From contig JALPQD010000160.1 of the NCBI GenBank assembly GCA_023101885.1, positions 2,885,188-2,949,187 on the forward strand: 64,000 bases of DNA, in the 5' to 3' direction. A program made the translations under genes and the position numbers. This DNA comes from Typhlomys cinereus. Taxonomy: Eukaryota > Chordata > Mammalia > Rodentia > Platacanthomyidae. The notes under the pieces were generated by a model. The model worked only from the letters and a program-made list of their open reading frames with translations, searched no databases and had not been told where the DNA came from. Positions 18,992-31,500 of this stretch are shown piece by piece (the stretch's first letter is position 1; each line of letters opens with the position of its first letter).

Positions 18992-20311
18992 GTGGGTGCC
19001 GAGGGGGAAGTTTGATTTGAATAAAAGGGCTCTCACGCTTAACCAATATTATAAAAAAACAAGAGATTTCTGGTTCCCAATGACCAGCCTGTTTCCTTGG
19101 CCCTGTGTAGCTGCTGCCTAATATAGGAAACAAGCCTGGTTCTGCCTATTTGCAATGATGTTAAGTAATTATGGCCTAAACCTGTTTTCTTGCACCTTTC
19201 TAAAATTGAGGCAATACGAAGGATGCTGAGCACTTCAAAATGTCAGCTCTTTCAGTGCATCGCCTCAAACAGTGTCTGGAACACTGGAAAAGAAAAGAAA
19301 AAAAAGTATGACTAAGACAATTGTCTTGGTCTGGGTTGGGCTTCGATTATTTCCTAAGAAGGGATAAAGGAATGTCTTCGTTGTTGTTCCTTCAGGTTTT
19401 CTAAGAAGCCCAAGAGTTCCCCTCCAAAGTCTCTGTATCTAACTGTTCTAAATGAGTGTTTCAAGCCAGAGAGGCTGACGAAGTTGGAGAAGAAGGTAAG
19501 GGAAAGGACCCTGGAGGCAGTGAAGAAGATGAAGAGGCATATAGAAGAAGCTCAAAAGCGGCAGGAACGGCTGCTGCAAGACACCAGGCAACTACGACGA
19601 GAGAAGTCACAAGTCGAGGATGAAAATGACTACTTTTTGGAATTCCTGAGCAAAACAAATGAGCAGTGTAGAAAGAAACACAAGGAGCTATGGAAGCAGT
19701 ATTTCCAAGAATGCGGGGATATAGAACAGAGGAGGGAGGAGTTAGCCTTCAGGTACGCCCAGCAGACTGAGAACCTTCAAGCACAGCTCTTGCAGGGCAG
19801 AAAGATCCAGGCCCACTTGAGGGAGCAGCTGAAGTCACTGAAACAGATTTCCTTAATAAAGGAGAAGCAGGAGATGAAAATCCAGACGTTGCAGAAGGAG
19901 AAAGAGAAAATCAAAGCCGAGACCATTGCCAAGGACCAAGAGGCACACTTGCAGTTCCTGCAGAAAAAGGCACTCTTGGACAAAGAACTGCAGGAGCTCG
20001 ACATGCTGCGGAGGAGAAAAGGCCGCAGCATGGAGCTTAAGAGAAAAATCCAGACATCGGAGTTGATCGCCCAGAAGATTCATTCCAAGTTTTGCCTTGG
20101 TGTCAAAAGAAAGAACCAGAAGCTGTGGAAGGAATTGCAACAGCTAATTCAGGAATGCAATAAGCTGGAGGCCGCCAAAAGCCAGTTAGAGAAGCAGAAG
20201 CAGCAACTGAAAGAGGAGCAGTGGTATGGAGAGGCCTTGATCAGGGGGAGACGACGGCAGAGAGTCACTGTGCTCCAAGGGCGCCCCAAGACCACACTGA
20301 GTCATCCCTAG
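18663..20311 (+). CDS. CCDC121: CCDC121, coiled-coil domain protein (two exons)
   Basis: Joining 18663-18991 to 19396-20311 gives 414 residues. The phase matches exactly (AG + G = Arg; ...LDSRS-R-FSKKPK...). The ATG is the first in-frame Met after a TAG at 18648. The exon 2 protein is nearly all heptad-rich coiled coil, for example EEAQKRQERLLQDTRQLRRE, EKQEMKIQTLQKEKEKIKAE and KSQLEKQKQQLKEEQWY. It aligns by eye with human CCDC121, which has QAQTQRKQLLEESRELHREK and QLQQEQWYLESLIQARQR. An internal ATG at 19529 would give a short form of 260 residues, like the human short isoform. Its function is unknown; the family is poorly characterised. A poly(A) signal is at 20548. The gene has its own intron, so it is not a retrocopy. 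Confidence 0.85.
19396..20311 (+). CDS. CCDC121: CCDC121 coding exon 2
   Basis: Acceptor TTGTTCCTTCAG, then an open frame to TAG. This exon holds the whole coiled coil and the similarity to human CCDC121. Confidence 0.9.
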
Positions 20312-20547
20312 GCATCAAATCAGGAGTGAAAGGGCATTAATTTGTACATTAACCAAAGACAAAAGAACTGGAACAACTAGGCTTAAGTACTACATACAGC
20401 TGTTGACAAGCCTTGCAGATTGCCAGGGTGCTGGGGATGATCCAGCTGGGAAAAAATCACTTGGAAGAATTCCATGGCAGTGACGTGTTCCCGTGGAACA
20501 ACATTGGACAACATGGGCTCGCTGTCCTGGACTGGGATTCAAAGCCC

Positions 20548-20553
20548 AATAAA
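20548..20553 (+). terminator. CCDC121: Poly(A) signal of CCDC121
   Basis: AATAAA 237 bp after the stop codon, followed by a G/T-rich CAGTGTGTCC element. Confidence 0.65.
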
Positions 20554-21194
20554 TCACTGCTTGGCCTCAGTGTGTCCTAAATGCGAAAACTACAATCATC
20601 TAGATGAGTTTACTAGTTTATAAAATAAATTAAATAGAGTGATGTTACAGAAAAGCTAGTGAGGTAAACATTAGGCTAGACCTCAGTGATAGTGCCTAGT
20701 GAGCCAACAGGGCAAGGACACTTCCAGGCAGAGGCAACAAACGCTAAATCCAAAGCCCCTCAAATTGAGAGTAAGGTCAGTAATTTCAACAAAATGTGCA
20801 CATGACAAAAGTATAGCTGGGGAATGATGAAAGAATATGGATAGAAGAGAAGACAAAGCCAATAAGAGACAAATGAGCCACAAAGATAGAGGAAAATGAT
20901 GTCTTTGGCCCTGGCATCTGGATCAGTAGCACCATTTGCTCCATTACAGAAGAAATGTATAGAGGGTAAGAGAAATGGATGCACTGTAAGGAAATGTCTA
21001 ACATGTTGCCCTGAAGAGAAGCTGGAAGGGATATATTCTTTTTATTATAAACATAAGCTATTCCAGAAGTATAGAGGCTACAACTCACTATCCTTGTTCA
21101 GAAATAAAGTACAAGCTGTGACTCAGCACTGTAATCACAGCTACTTGGGAGCCTGAGGCAGGAGAATTGCAAGTCCAAGGGTGAGTCCAGGGGC

Positions 21195-21560
21195 ACAGAT
21201 GTAGTTTCATTGCATGTCATTGCGACAAAATACCCAGCTCGAACACTGAGGGGAGAAGGGCTTAATTTCAATACACACTTTCAGGTTACAGTTTAATCAC
21301 TGAGGGGAAATGACTTCCCGGGCGCCTGGGAAAATGATCACATGACACCTACAGTCAAGAGTGGAAGCAAGGGATGGAAGCATGCTGGCTGGCTGACTTG
21401 CCTGTGCTAGCTCCCTCTATCTCTACTCTCTCTTGGACCACCTTCCTGGGAAATGGTCCTGCCCACAGTGGACTAGATCTTCCCACATTAATTAATGCAA
21501 TGCCACCAAGCAATCCTCAAAGCCCAACCTTAATCTGCAGAATGCCAGGTAGGTCTGGAG
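21195..21560 (+). mobile_element. Second rodent DNA-transposon-like repeat
   Basis: Contains TGCGACAAAATACCCAGC, GAAGGGCTTAATTTC and TCAGGTTACAGTTTAATCAC, typical of the rodent repeat with a GTGACAAAATACC start. Family name uncertain. Confidence 0.45.
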
Positions 21561-21705
21561 TCCTGCCTTCTATGAGTCAAGGTAAAAATTAAGATTAACC
21601 ACCACAGCCATTGTGGGAAACTTGTACAATTGTATCTCAAAATTAAAAGGGCATAGAGGTTCAGTGATAGAGTGCTTGCTTAATAAGGGTAAAACCCCAG
21701 GTTCA

Positions 21706-21960
21706 GAGCTGGATAAGTTGGCTCAGGGGTTAAGCCTCTGACTCAAAAGCAGAAGGTCCTGAGTTCGGATCCCATATAGCACATAAAAATGCCAGGTGGA
21801 AATGGCAGTGGACTGTACTTTTGGGCCTGGAAGGTGGAGCCTGAGAAACTCCAGAGCAAAGCAAATAGGAGGTAGAAGCAATCGAAGGTGTGCCCTCTCA
21901 GACACACACACACACACACATATGCAAATAAAATAATTAAAAATTTAAAAAATACTCATA
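21706..21960 (+). mobile_element. Subfamily B SINE
   Basis: GGCTCAGGGGTTAAGCCTCT head, GTTCGGATCCCATATAG, ACATAAAAATGCCAGGTGG, GACACACACACACACACAC and an A-rich tail. Confidence 0.8.
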
Positions 21961-24900
21961 GATTCAATACTTAGTAATGCAAAAAAAAAAAAGAAGTAAA
22001 AAATTACCTGAAGTCCCTCTGGAAGTTATCCTATGTTTGGTGTTTGTTATTACTGTTCATATATGTAAGTTCATATATTCAATATCTTTACATTCATATA
22101 CATAGTTTTTAAAAATTATATAAATGATATACCTAATGTGTTATATAGATTGCTTTTCTCAGTATTTTGAGGTTTATAACTATTAGAAGCATTCATTAAG
22201 TTTATAGCTTATATAATAGTCTAGTGTGTGGATACATCAATATTCTTCCTTCGACTGCCAAAATTGTATACTAGAGTTGGTTTAAAAAGTAACAATGTGC
22301 ACTATCTTAAATAGGAGACATTTCTTGATCCATTAATAATTTCAGATATATGTACCTGGTTATCAGGTGGGTCTCTTTCATGGAGTGATACATGCAGTAT
22401 GTGAGCTTCTATCCCATAAGGTCCCATTATCTATATTTAGACAAGAAAAGAAGAAGAGAGTACAGTCACTATTTTGCTAGCCTAGAAGCAATACAAATTA
22501 CTTATACTAAAATTCTACAAGAATGACTAAAGTCGTCTGTACACTAGCTACTTGGAGAAGGGCAACAGGTGAAATATGGGCTCTAGCCATTTGCCTTGCA
22601 AATCTGTAATTTTGGAAGCTCAGGGCAGATTTGGTGGACTGGCAGTCACTGCTGAACATTTCCAGTAGCCTACTACTATAACTGTAGTGCAATTGTTCCT
22701 GTAGATCTTTCTTGGTATACTTGGGCTAAAGGAGTTTCTCTGTACACCTCTAAGATTGAATCTGCTCAAGTGTTATGGCACATATTCCTTTTCAGCAATT
22801 ATTGTCAAATCACTTTCAAAGTGGTTGGACCAATTCGTATTTCAAACCATACTTGTTAGTATATATCAATCAACAGTATATCCAATACAGCCAGACTTGG
22901 TCACACTATTCTAAAGAATTAAAAAAAAAGAATTGTGTGCTTATTCAGCTCTACAAAATTCTCAGATTCACTTGCCTTGGAAAGGAAAAAAGACAAGGAG
23001 TGTTGAAACAGGGAGCAGGACGTGTACCAATTTCCCCTATCTTGAATTACTCATGATAATCAGCAGAACTAATCACTGATGGAAGGGGCAGCAAGGAACT
23101 GCACGACTCTATTACAGCATGTTTCTTTGCAGAATAGAACTTGCAGAGATGGGTTCTCTGATGTCCAGGGAAGAACCATAGTCCTGTCTGCCAGTTACAG
23201 AGTGGGATAAATAGAGTCAAGAGGAGGGAGCTGGGATGGCTTAAATTTTCCTTTTTCTGATCTGCCACCAGGTGCTTGTTGGGAAGGAGAAGATACTGAA
23301 GGAATATTGAGTGACCAAGGGAAACCTTTCCTCATTATTGGACAGACAATGTTGCCAAGGGGATTGCAACAGTTATATCTCTGGTAGTCCTGGTCCTATG
23401 ATCTATGGGAACCAATAATGCAGGAAGGTTGCAAGTATGGGAGAAGGGCTAAGTGGACAGGAAGGACAAAGAACACTTGGAAGGGATGGAAAAGATATGA
23501 AGGCTGAGAGTGTGAGAAAATGAGTCTGTTTCTTAAATCAGGGTATAGAGACATTACAAGATGCTAGGATGTAAAGAACTGTATTAGTGGAAAGCCTTGT
23601 TTGTCATGCCACCTGCTAGAAAAAGAGATCTCATTCCTTCATAGGAAACATGAAAGGCTGAGAGGAATGTAATCAAGGGCTTTCATGGAAAAGTGGAAAC
23701 TCACTGGCATCAAACCCACTGGTGTTCTTCGAAATAAGCCTCAGTTAAGGCTACCACCTGAGACCATGGGGAATGTCTTCTGGATTAAACTGCCTCTCTC
23801 TCTCTCTCTCGGGCCCAAGCTGAGTATCTGGAGGGATGTGATTCTCTGGCTCTCAGGCTGGCAATCCAAAAACCCACTAGAAGCTAGGAAAGCTTTCTCC
23901 TGATTCTACCTCTCCTTCCTACCAATCAGAAGTCCCACGCCTGGATTTGCATACAGATTCCCAGCCTCGTGATTACCAGTAAAGTCTGGCTGGAGTGGGC
24001 TATGCCTTCTTACCACTCTCCCTTTGGGAGGTGATGGGATTTCCCACCTGTTCTGGCCAACTATTTTCTATATTTCCATCTCTGTTCTTTTTTTGTCTGT
24101 CATATTTCCTGGGCAGCTTCATGGATTGTCCCACTGGATGTGACATATTTAATGGAATTTTAGTAAGAATAATGGCCGGCTGTGAGCTTTAGCTAGCCTG
24201 GTATACTGGGAGACAGGAACAAATACCTGCTCACACAAATCAGGGCACCAACCACAGACCGAACAAATAATCCCCCCACATCCATTTTCCTGGGGTTATC
24301 TATAGGAGCACGGGCAAGGGAATAGCTACAGGAACATGGCTGATTCTTGGGCAGCTGCATCATAGAAAAGTTCACCCCAGCATGTATGACCTCGAGCTTC
24401 CCCACCAACTAGTGTCATCGTCCCCAGCAACATCTCCTTTTTAGAACCTCGAGAGACCTTGTGAAACTTGTAAAAAATAGTTTATCTGTATATGGATCAG
24501 ATCAGCTACATGTGCCTTTGTGTAGACATGAAAGAACAGACAAGGGAGAACAATTCATTTCCATGTGTGCCCAGACGATCCAATTCAGGGAGCCAGTGCG
24601 CTGGCAGCTTTACGGGTTGAGCCGTCTGACTGGCCTCTTGTAACTTTCTGAGCTTCCAGAGCTTTTTGGGTCTTGGAAGTTTCTGTTAAATTCCCGCCTC
24701 TCTCTAGAAGGGAATGCTTAAATTGGAGGATGGCTACCTACCTATAGCTCTTTCATCACCTTTACCGAATTTCCCAGAAGCCTTCAGTGGGGGAAAAATG
24801 GTACTCGTTAGAGAATCTAAGCTTTCATTAGCTCAAACACTGCAGTTCACTCGGGGTGACTGCCAAGGAACAAGAACCGGTGCCAGGAGCCCCCCGTGCC

Positions 24901-25094
24901 TCCCAGTCGTGGGTACAGTGCCTTCGTGGGAGAGGTTCTCCCAGCTTTTCCACTCGGTGATCACCACCACTGGGATATGCCCAACTATGTAGTCGAGGCC
25001 ACACTACGTGGATTCGTCCCCACAGCTTCGAAATAAGCCTCAGTAGCTGGGTTACGGAATGTTTTCCGGGTCGTGTTGTTGGACACCGGATCAG

Positions 25095-25205
25095 TGCAAA
25101 GTGGCCCAGGCTGGACCTGGAACTCGCTGCGTGAACCAAGGCGAGCAGAGATCTTGCCTGAGCCTGGCGGGTGCGGGGATCAAAGGCTTGCGCCACCCCG
25201 CCCGG
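25095..25205 (-). mobile_element. B1-type SINE at the edge of the GPN1 promoter
   Basis: Inverted B1 pieces: GCCCAGGCTGGACCTGGAAC and TTGCGCCACCCCGCCCGGCT. It is CpG-rich here, part of the island before GPN1. Confidence 0.55.
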
Positions 25206-25339
25206 CTCTGCTCCTGCTTCTGACTCGTTCTTTCGGCCCCGGTTCTGCCCTACGCCAGTCAATCCCGGTCTTCCAGGCCCGCGGCGCTCCGGTCTCGCCC
25301 ACCAGGAGCCACCGCCCCGCAGCGCCTGCCACTCCGCAG

Positions 25340-25421
25340 CCCGCGGCCTGACGCAACGCGTCCGCGCCTGCGCGCCGCGCCGTCCGCGCCTGCGCGCCGC
25401 GGTGGGCGGGGCCGGGGAAAG
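25340..25421 (+). promoter_or_regulatory. GPN1: GPN1 CpG-island promoter
   Basis: A TATA-less, CpG-dense stretch. GTCCGCGCCTGCGCGCCGC occurs twice (25360-25378 and 25382-25400, 22-bp spacing), each holding an NRF1-like GCGCCTGCGCG. An Sp1-type GGGCGGGGC lies at 25404-25412, about 10 bp before the ATG, so the 5' UTR must be short or the site lies within it. Confidence 0.65.
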
Positions 25422-25532
25422 ATGGCGGCGCCCGCGGCTCCCGCCGAGCCCCAGGCTTCCGGGGCCCCTCGGCTCCCCGTGTGTCTGTTGGTGCTGGGGA
25501 TGGCGGGATCCGGGAAGACCACCTTTGTGCAG
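25422..25532 (+). CDS. GPN1: GPN1 coding exon 1
   Basis: 37 codons from the ATG. Holds the P-loop [15 protein letters not shown]; the donor is CAG/GTGACG. Confidence 0.97.
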
Positions 25533-28500
25533 GTGACGTGTACCGCGCGAGGGTGGCGAGGGCGCGCGCCAGGCGGCGTGTGGCCGGGGAGGGGGGCAGG
25601 GACGTGCCCGGGGTAGCCGGAGGGTCTTGGCGCATGGTTGCTCCGGGGAGCACCACAAACGGCACAGTGGTCCCCGAAGCTTGGAGCCCGGGCCTCAGTC
25701 TGTGGAGGGGTCTTTCTGCGTGCCTGGCACCTCGGACCACGCTGCAGTGAAAGGGCTTTGCTGCGAGGTCGCAGCTTTTCGAAGGCTCGGGCTTCCAAGA
25801 GTGCGGAGCATGTTGCTAGCATGGAGCTGTTTGCACGAAGAGCCGTCCGACGGCTGCTTCTTGCTCATCAGCGGTGTCCTGGGCGCCGCTCATCCAACCA
25901 AAGTGAAGGTGACAGGGTTCCTGCTTTCGTGGGGTACTAGTATGTTAGTGGAGGAGACGGAGGGACCAGCCTTACACTCGTTCACAAAGCCAGTGAAGAA
26001 ATGATGGACAGTAGAGGAGGCCTGCTAGATGGGTAGGTTTCAAAAACCAGGTAACTTCAGAACCAAGAATTGAATGGGGGGCATAGACGTGGCATGTTGA
26101 ATGGTATTTCAGGCAGAAGGAAATAGATCACACACTCGCCTTCTGCCCTTTCTTCATCATCTGCCAACCTTCTTGTATTTTGCAGAGACTCACGGGACAC
26201 CTACACAGCCAAGGCTCTCCACCCTATGTGATCAACCTGGACCCGGCTGTGCACGAGGTCCCTTTTCCTGCCAATATTGGTGAGTTAGATGGTCTCAGAA
26301 CTTGTATGAGATCCTTAGTGGTGATACGGCGCAGTGACAAAGCATTTGGTTGGCATATTCAAGACCCTAGGTTCAATTTCCAGTACTGCCAAAAGGAGGA
26401 GGCCAATAACTTAGTTCTAAGTTCTTGGTGGATGGAAAGTGCATAGGGCATCTTTATTATTATTTTTTGAGACAGGGACTCACTATGTAGTATTGGCCAA
26501 CCTGTAACTTGATATGTACAGCAGGCTGATCTTGGATTTGCAGTGATCCTCCTGCCCCTGCCTCCTGGGTGCTGAGATTATCCCATTTCAATGATCTTAG
26601 TTATATAAAGTTTTAGAGAACTTAGCTGGGTATGGTAGTACACACCTGTAATCTCAACACATAGGACACTGAGGCAGAGGGATCTAAACTTTGAGGCCAG
26701 CTTGGGCTACACAGTGATTCCAGGGGCAGTCCGTTCTTTACAGTATATCTCAAATATGTCATCAGGGGCTGACAAGATAGCTCAGTGTGTTGCCACCAAG
26801 CCTGATACATGAGTTCAATCCCTGGAAGCCACATAATGGAGGGAGAGAACTAATTGTTGAAGGTTGTCCTCTGACTTATGTATGAATGCATGCATGTATG
26901 CACACACACAGATAAATAAACCTTAAAATATATTTTTAGAAAATACATGTGGAAAGTAACTTAGATACCAAGACAAAAAAGCTTTAATCTTTCAAAAGGA
27001 ACAAGAGTGGGTGGGGATGTAGCTCAGTTGGTTGTGTGCTGCTTAGCATGCATGAAACCCTAGGTTCAATCCTCAGCAACATATACCACAAAAATAGGAA
27101 TGGGGACCTGAGAGAAGACTCAGGTAAAGGTATTTGCTGGAAAACTTGACAGAGTTCAATCCCCAGAAGGTCAGATGGTAGAGAGAGAGAGAGAACCAGC
27201 TTACCAAAGTTGTCCGCTGACTTCCACACACTTGTGGGCTTTTCTTCCCTTACTCTTCCTCCCAGATAAAAAATAAAAGCAAATAGACCAAAACAAGTAT
27301 ATTGGGTGTGGTGGTCCACACCTGTAATTCCAGCAGCTTGGGAGGCTGAGGCAGGATCAGAAGTTTAAAGTCATTTTCAGCTACTAAGTAAGCCAGCTCA
27401 TCTTGGGCTATGTGGAATCCTGTGTCAAATAAACAAACAGAAGAGGAAATGACTTGAGGCCTGTTGACTTAATATTAAAGGGACAGCTTCTCAAATTATA
27501 TTTAGTTATATGTGTTAAGTTCCTATTATTCTTTTTTTCTCCCTCAGATATTCGTGACACCGTGAAGTATAAAGAAGTTATGAAGCAGTATCCTTGTCTA
27601 TATCTGCTGTTGTGTTGACCCTTTCCTGGCTAGTTGCTGTCTGTTTCATTGCTTTGAGAGAGCGGTTTTGCCTGTCCCTGTGCAATATACAAACAAAATT
27701 TACTTCCTTTAAAGTAGTTTTATTAAGATGTAAGATGAATGTAGGAGATGAATCAGAGATGATCAGATATAATTTTAATACATGCTTTTAATTTCATTAC
27801 CATGTCTTTAACTGTGGGGTTTGTAATTAGAGATCCAAGAAAATGAATGGCTTGAGTCCAGAGAGGTGTTGTTGCCTTGGTCAATACATTCATTGATAGC
27901 AGTGAATTCAGACCAGAAAACTTGGAAAGGAATGTGTTAGTTAGATTTGTCCTGAGTGTATGTCTCCATGACATGTATAGACTTCCAGTAAGTAACTCTA
28001 AGAAGGAAGATGAATTACTCAGCAAGTTGCTTGATTAGTGAGAATCCTAGTAAGCTATGTTTCATAGATGATGAGCTAATGCCAACAGGCCGTCACTGCC
28101 TCACATATCTGTGTGTTTATTAAATCTTGGATACTTTATTGTCTTTATTGTGTGATCATCCCTAAATGAACAAGAAGGACTTCGGTAGTGAATGCTTGTC
28201 TGTAATACTGAGACTGTATAATTGTCAAATACTAGGTTGCCAGTATCCATTAATGGGACACTAATACCTCTCTGTTTGAATGAGTGATCCTCTAGATATG
28301 AACTGAATAATTTAACATATGCTATTTAAATCCTCAACTGAGTGTACAGATATGGACTTGGGCCAAATGGTGGCATAGTAACTTCACTCAATCTCTTTGC
28401 TACCAGATTTGATCAGGTATGGCTGCCTTTCCATTTCTAGATGTGGCTTTGCAAAACCTTGACTCTTAAAGTTAAGGAAGAGCAGAAAGTATCAACAGAT

Positions 28501-31500
28501 ATAGAAAGTAAATTGATAGTTGAGTTGATAAAGAGTGATGAGATACTTTTTTTATTTTTATGCTTTATATTTAATTTTTGTGACAGCAAAACAATCCAAG
28601 AAACCTGGGTTGTTTCTTTAGTCTATTTTTAGCTTATGGGGTACAGGGAAACAGGGATTGGAAATATAAGGGACTGGAATTGGCCAGCAAGGAATGGTGA
28701 TATAACAATGCTTTTTTCTTATGACAAGTATTCTCTCATACTTTATGAGAGTATTTTTATAATCATTAGTTTTTTTTTTTCTGAAGTTACTACATGAGAC
28801 AGGGCAGTAGCATTTGATCAAAGCCAGGCATGATGTTTCGCACCAGAATTCTTAACTCATGATGCTGAGACGAGAATTACATGAAGTCAAGAACATACTC
28901 CAACTCTGCTTCTTTAAAACAAACCAATTTGACCAACATGTGCAGGGATCTAACTTTATGATGATAGGTCAGGTCCTTACAGTGTGCCTCAGGTTGCTGA
29001 TGTGGTTTTGCTTCTTCGCCTCAGTGAGTTCATTACTTGGTATCATAGGATTTTGCTTTGTAATGGTGCTATTGAGACATGCCGTCTTGGCGGGTGACCT
29101 CTAGTTTTGTGCTGAAATGAGATTTTGTTATAATTGACACTTTTTTCTTTTAGGTGATGAAATTTATTGAGAAAGCCCAGAGTACATTCAAGTAAGTGAT
29201 TTTAGTTGAATATCTGTTTATTACGCTAGTCAACACATTTGTGAACTTTGAGAAAATTTGAAATACCACTGAGCTCTGAAACTATGCTGAGGAGAAGTTA
29301 TTAGAAGTGAAAAAAGTGAGTGAGAAAATCATTGAAAAAAAGAGAAGAAAAAAGTCATTGAGATGATAATGCAGTAGAGTGGTAAATTTATATTATCTCA
29401 CTCCCAGTTATTGTGACCTTGTCCCCTTACATTTGCCATCCATATTCCTAAGAAACCAGATGGTTCCCCAAGAGAGCTGGAGAGTTACATTCTACTGCTG
29501 CTTATTTCTCATTTGCAATGCAGTGTGCTTCTGTAGCTAGCATAGTTTCCTCAGGGATCATTTAAAACAGTTTATACTTTGCTGTTCCTTTTCATTAGCA
29601 TGAATATTGACATGGAAGAAACACTTGGGGAATGGCAGGACATTAGACTTGGCAGCATTCTGAAGTTATTGTGGTCTTAGGTTAGCAGACACTTAGTTTT
29701 CTATGTGATGGAATATCTTTCAGTACTGCACAAGTCTAACATGTCTTTGATGGTCTTTTGTGGCCTAGATATGTCTTGATTGACACTCCTGGACAGATCG
29801 AGGTGTTCACTTGGTCAGCTTCTGGGACAATCATCACTGAGGCCCTGGTGAGTATTTCATGTCTTGTTCGTGAGAGTGGATGGAGGGCTAGACAGGCTTG
29901 GCATCTGTCCATAGCCTGAGGCTATATGGGAGGGAGAGGGAGAGAGAGAACATCTTGCCCAGATGTCAAGAAGGATTGGAGAAAGGTTTGGGGACAAGCG
30001 AGGAATCCCCAACCAGGACTTTAATTCTCTTGTGGTTTTAGGCATCCTCATTTCCAACCGTGGTCATTTATGTAATGGACACATCGCGAAGTACTAACCC
30101 AGTGACCTTCATGTCCAATATGCTGTATGCGTGCAGGTAATTGATGACCGGTAGGCATGATATACATTCAGGCTTAACACCTCTTTTTACCTCTGGGTCC
30201 TGATTGTGCTTCCCTGTTGTGCTCCCACTTGGGTAAAATCTAAGAACAAAGTCCTCTGGTATAAATGATGCTTTTATTTCTTATAGATAGTAGCACGAAA
30301 TTGTAATATGTAAAGTGGCTAAGAATACAAAGTTTTGTCTAAGCTGGGTGTGGGGGTGCATTCCTGTAATCTCAGTTTAGGAAGTGGAGACGGCATATTC
30401 AAGGTCAGCATAAACCAGAACAAAATTGATAGAAAAGTTTTATTTATATTTCAAACATGCGCAAGTTTATTCCAAACGGATTATTAGGAGAGGAAAGATA
30501 CTCTTCATGGTCACTGTGATTCAGACTGAGAAGGAAGCATTGTGTTCTGCCAGCTGATGGAATTTAATTTGGGTGATATACAAGAGCATCATCAGTATGT
30601 GTCTACTACGATAGGTCTGGGGATAACAACTTATTGTTGAATGCAAGAAATCCTGGTCACGTGGAGGAAATCTTGCAAAGGACCATATTATTTCACTATA
30701 CTAGTTAGATGTAGATGTCAACTTGACAATCTAAGGCGTTGGGCACATCTGTGAAGAGTTGATGGTTGAGGCAAGCCCTAAGCAAACCTGCAGGAGAATA
30801 TCCAACTGATGTGGGAAGACCCAGCCCATGGTGGGTGCTATTCCTTGGGGAGGTGGATACATGGAGGGAGCTGATTCAGTATTTTCCATATTTCAAGCAT
30901 GCTTTGACAGACTTGTAGTCTGGCATGTAGTTTTTTCTTTCTGTCAGCAATTCCTGTAGGTTTGGTATGGTCAGTTCCTTGGCTAGAATTTTGCTGTGAA
31001 CTCTTGTCAAGCTGGCCTGTGAACTATAATGAAGAATCGTAAGCAATAATAAAGCCCCTTATTTCCCTAAAATGTTTGGTTGTGAATTTTTCAGCAACAG
31101 AGTAACTATTCATGTTAATTATGTAAAGACAGCTACATGATTAGTTGATTGCAGTAATCATTTCCCAGTGTATGCAAAACTTAAAATCAGGAACTGGGAA
31201 TGTAGCTCAGAGGTAGAGTGTGTTTAGCATGTTCAAGACCTGGGTTCAGACAAACAATGAATAAAATAAAGGGAAACCACAAACAATAAAATAAAGGGAA
31301 AGGAAAAATCAGCTTATAAAGATTTCATATATAAAATTTTCTTTTGTCGGGCTGGAGAGGTGGCTCAGGGGTTAAGCCTCTGCCTTGCAGGTGGAAGGTC
31401 CTGAGTTCGAATCCTAGACCCTGCGTATAGACGCCAGGCGGAAGCGGGGGCGGCCTGCGCTTCTGGTCCTGGTAGGGCGGAGCCTGTGAATCCCGGGGCA

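Larger units (their letters stand above)
20580..25090. other. Intergenic between CCDC121 and GPN1, no gene seen
   Basis: Contains a DNA-transposon-like repeat at 21195, a subfamily B SINE at 21706, a B3-like fragment near 24475 and about 2 kb (22,000-24,400) of non-repetitive sequence without a convincing open frame. Confidence 0.65.

Noticed and set aside
24828..25822. Overlapping long open frames on both strands at the GPN1 CpG island
   Set aside because: GC-rich DNA has few stops; the translations are Arg/Pro/Ala-rich and resemble no protein. Only the GPN1 exon 1 frame is supported.
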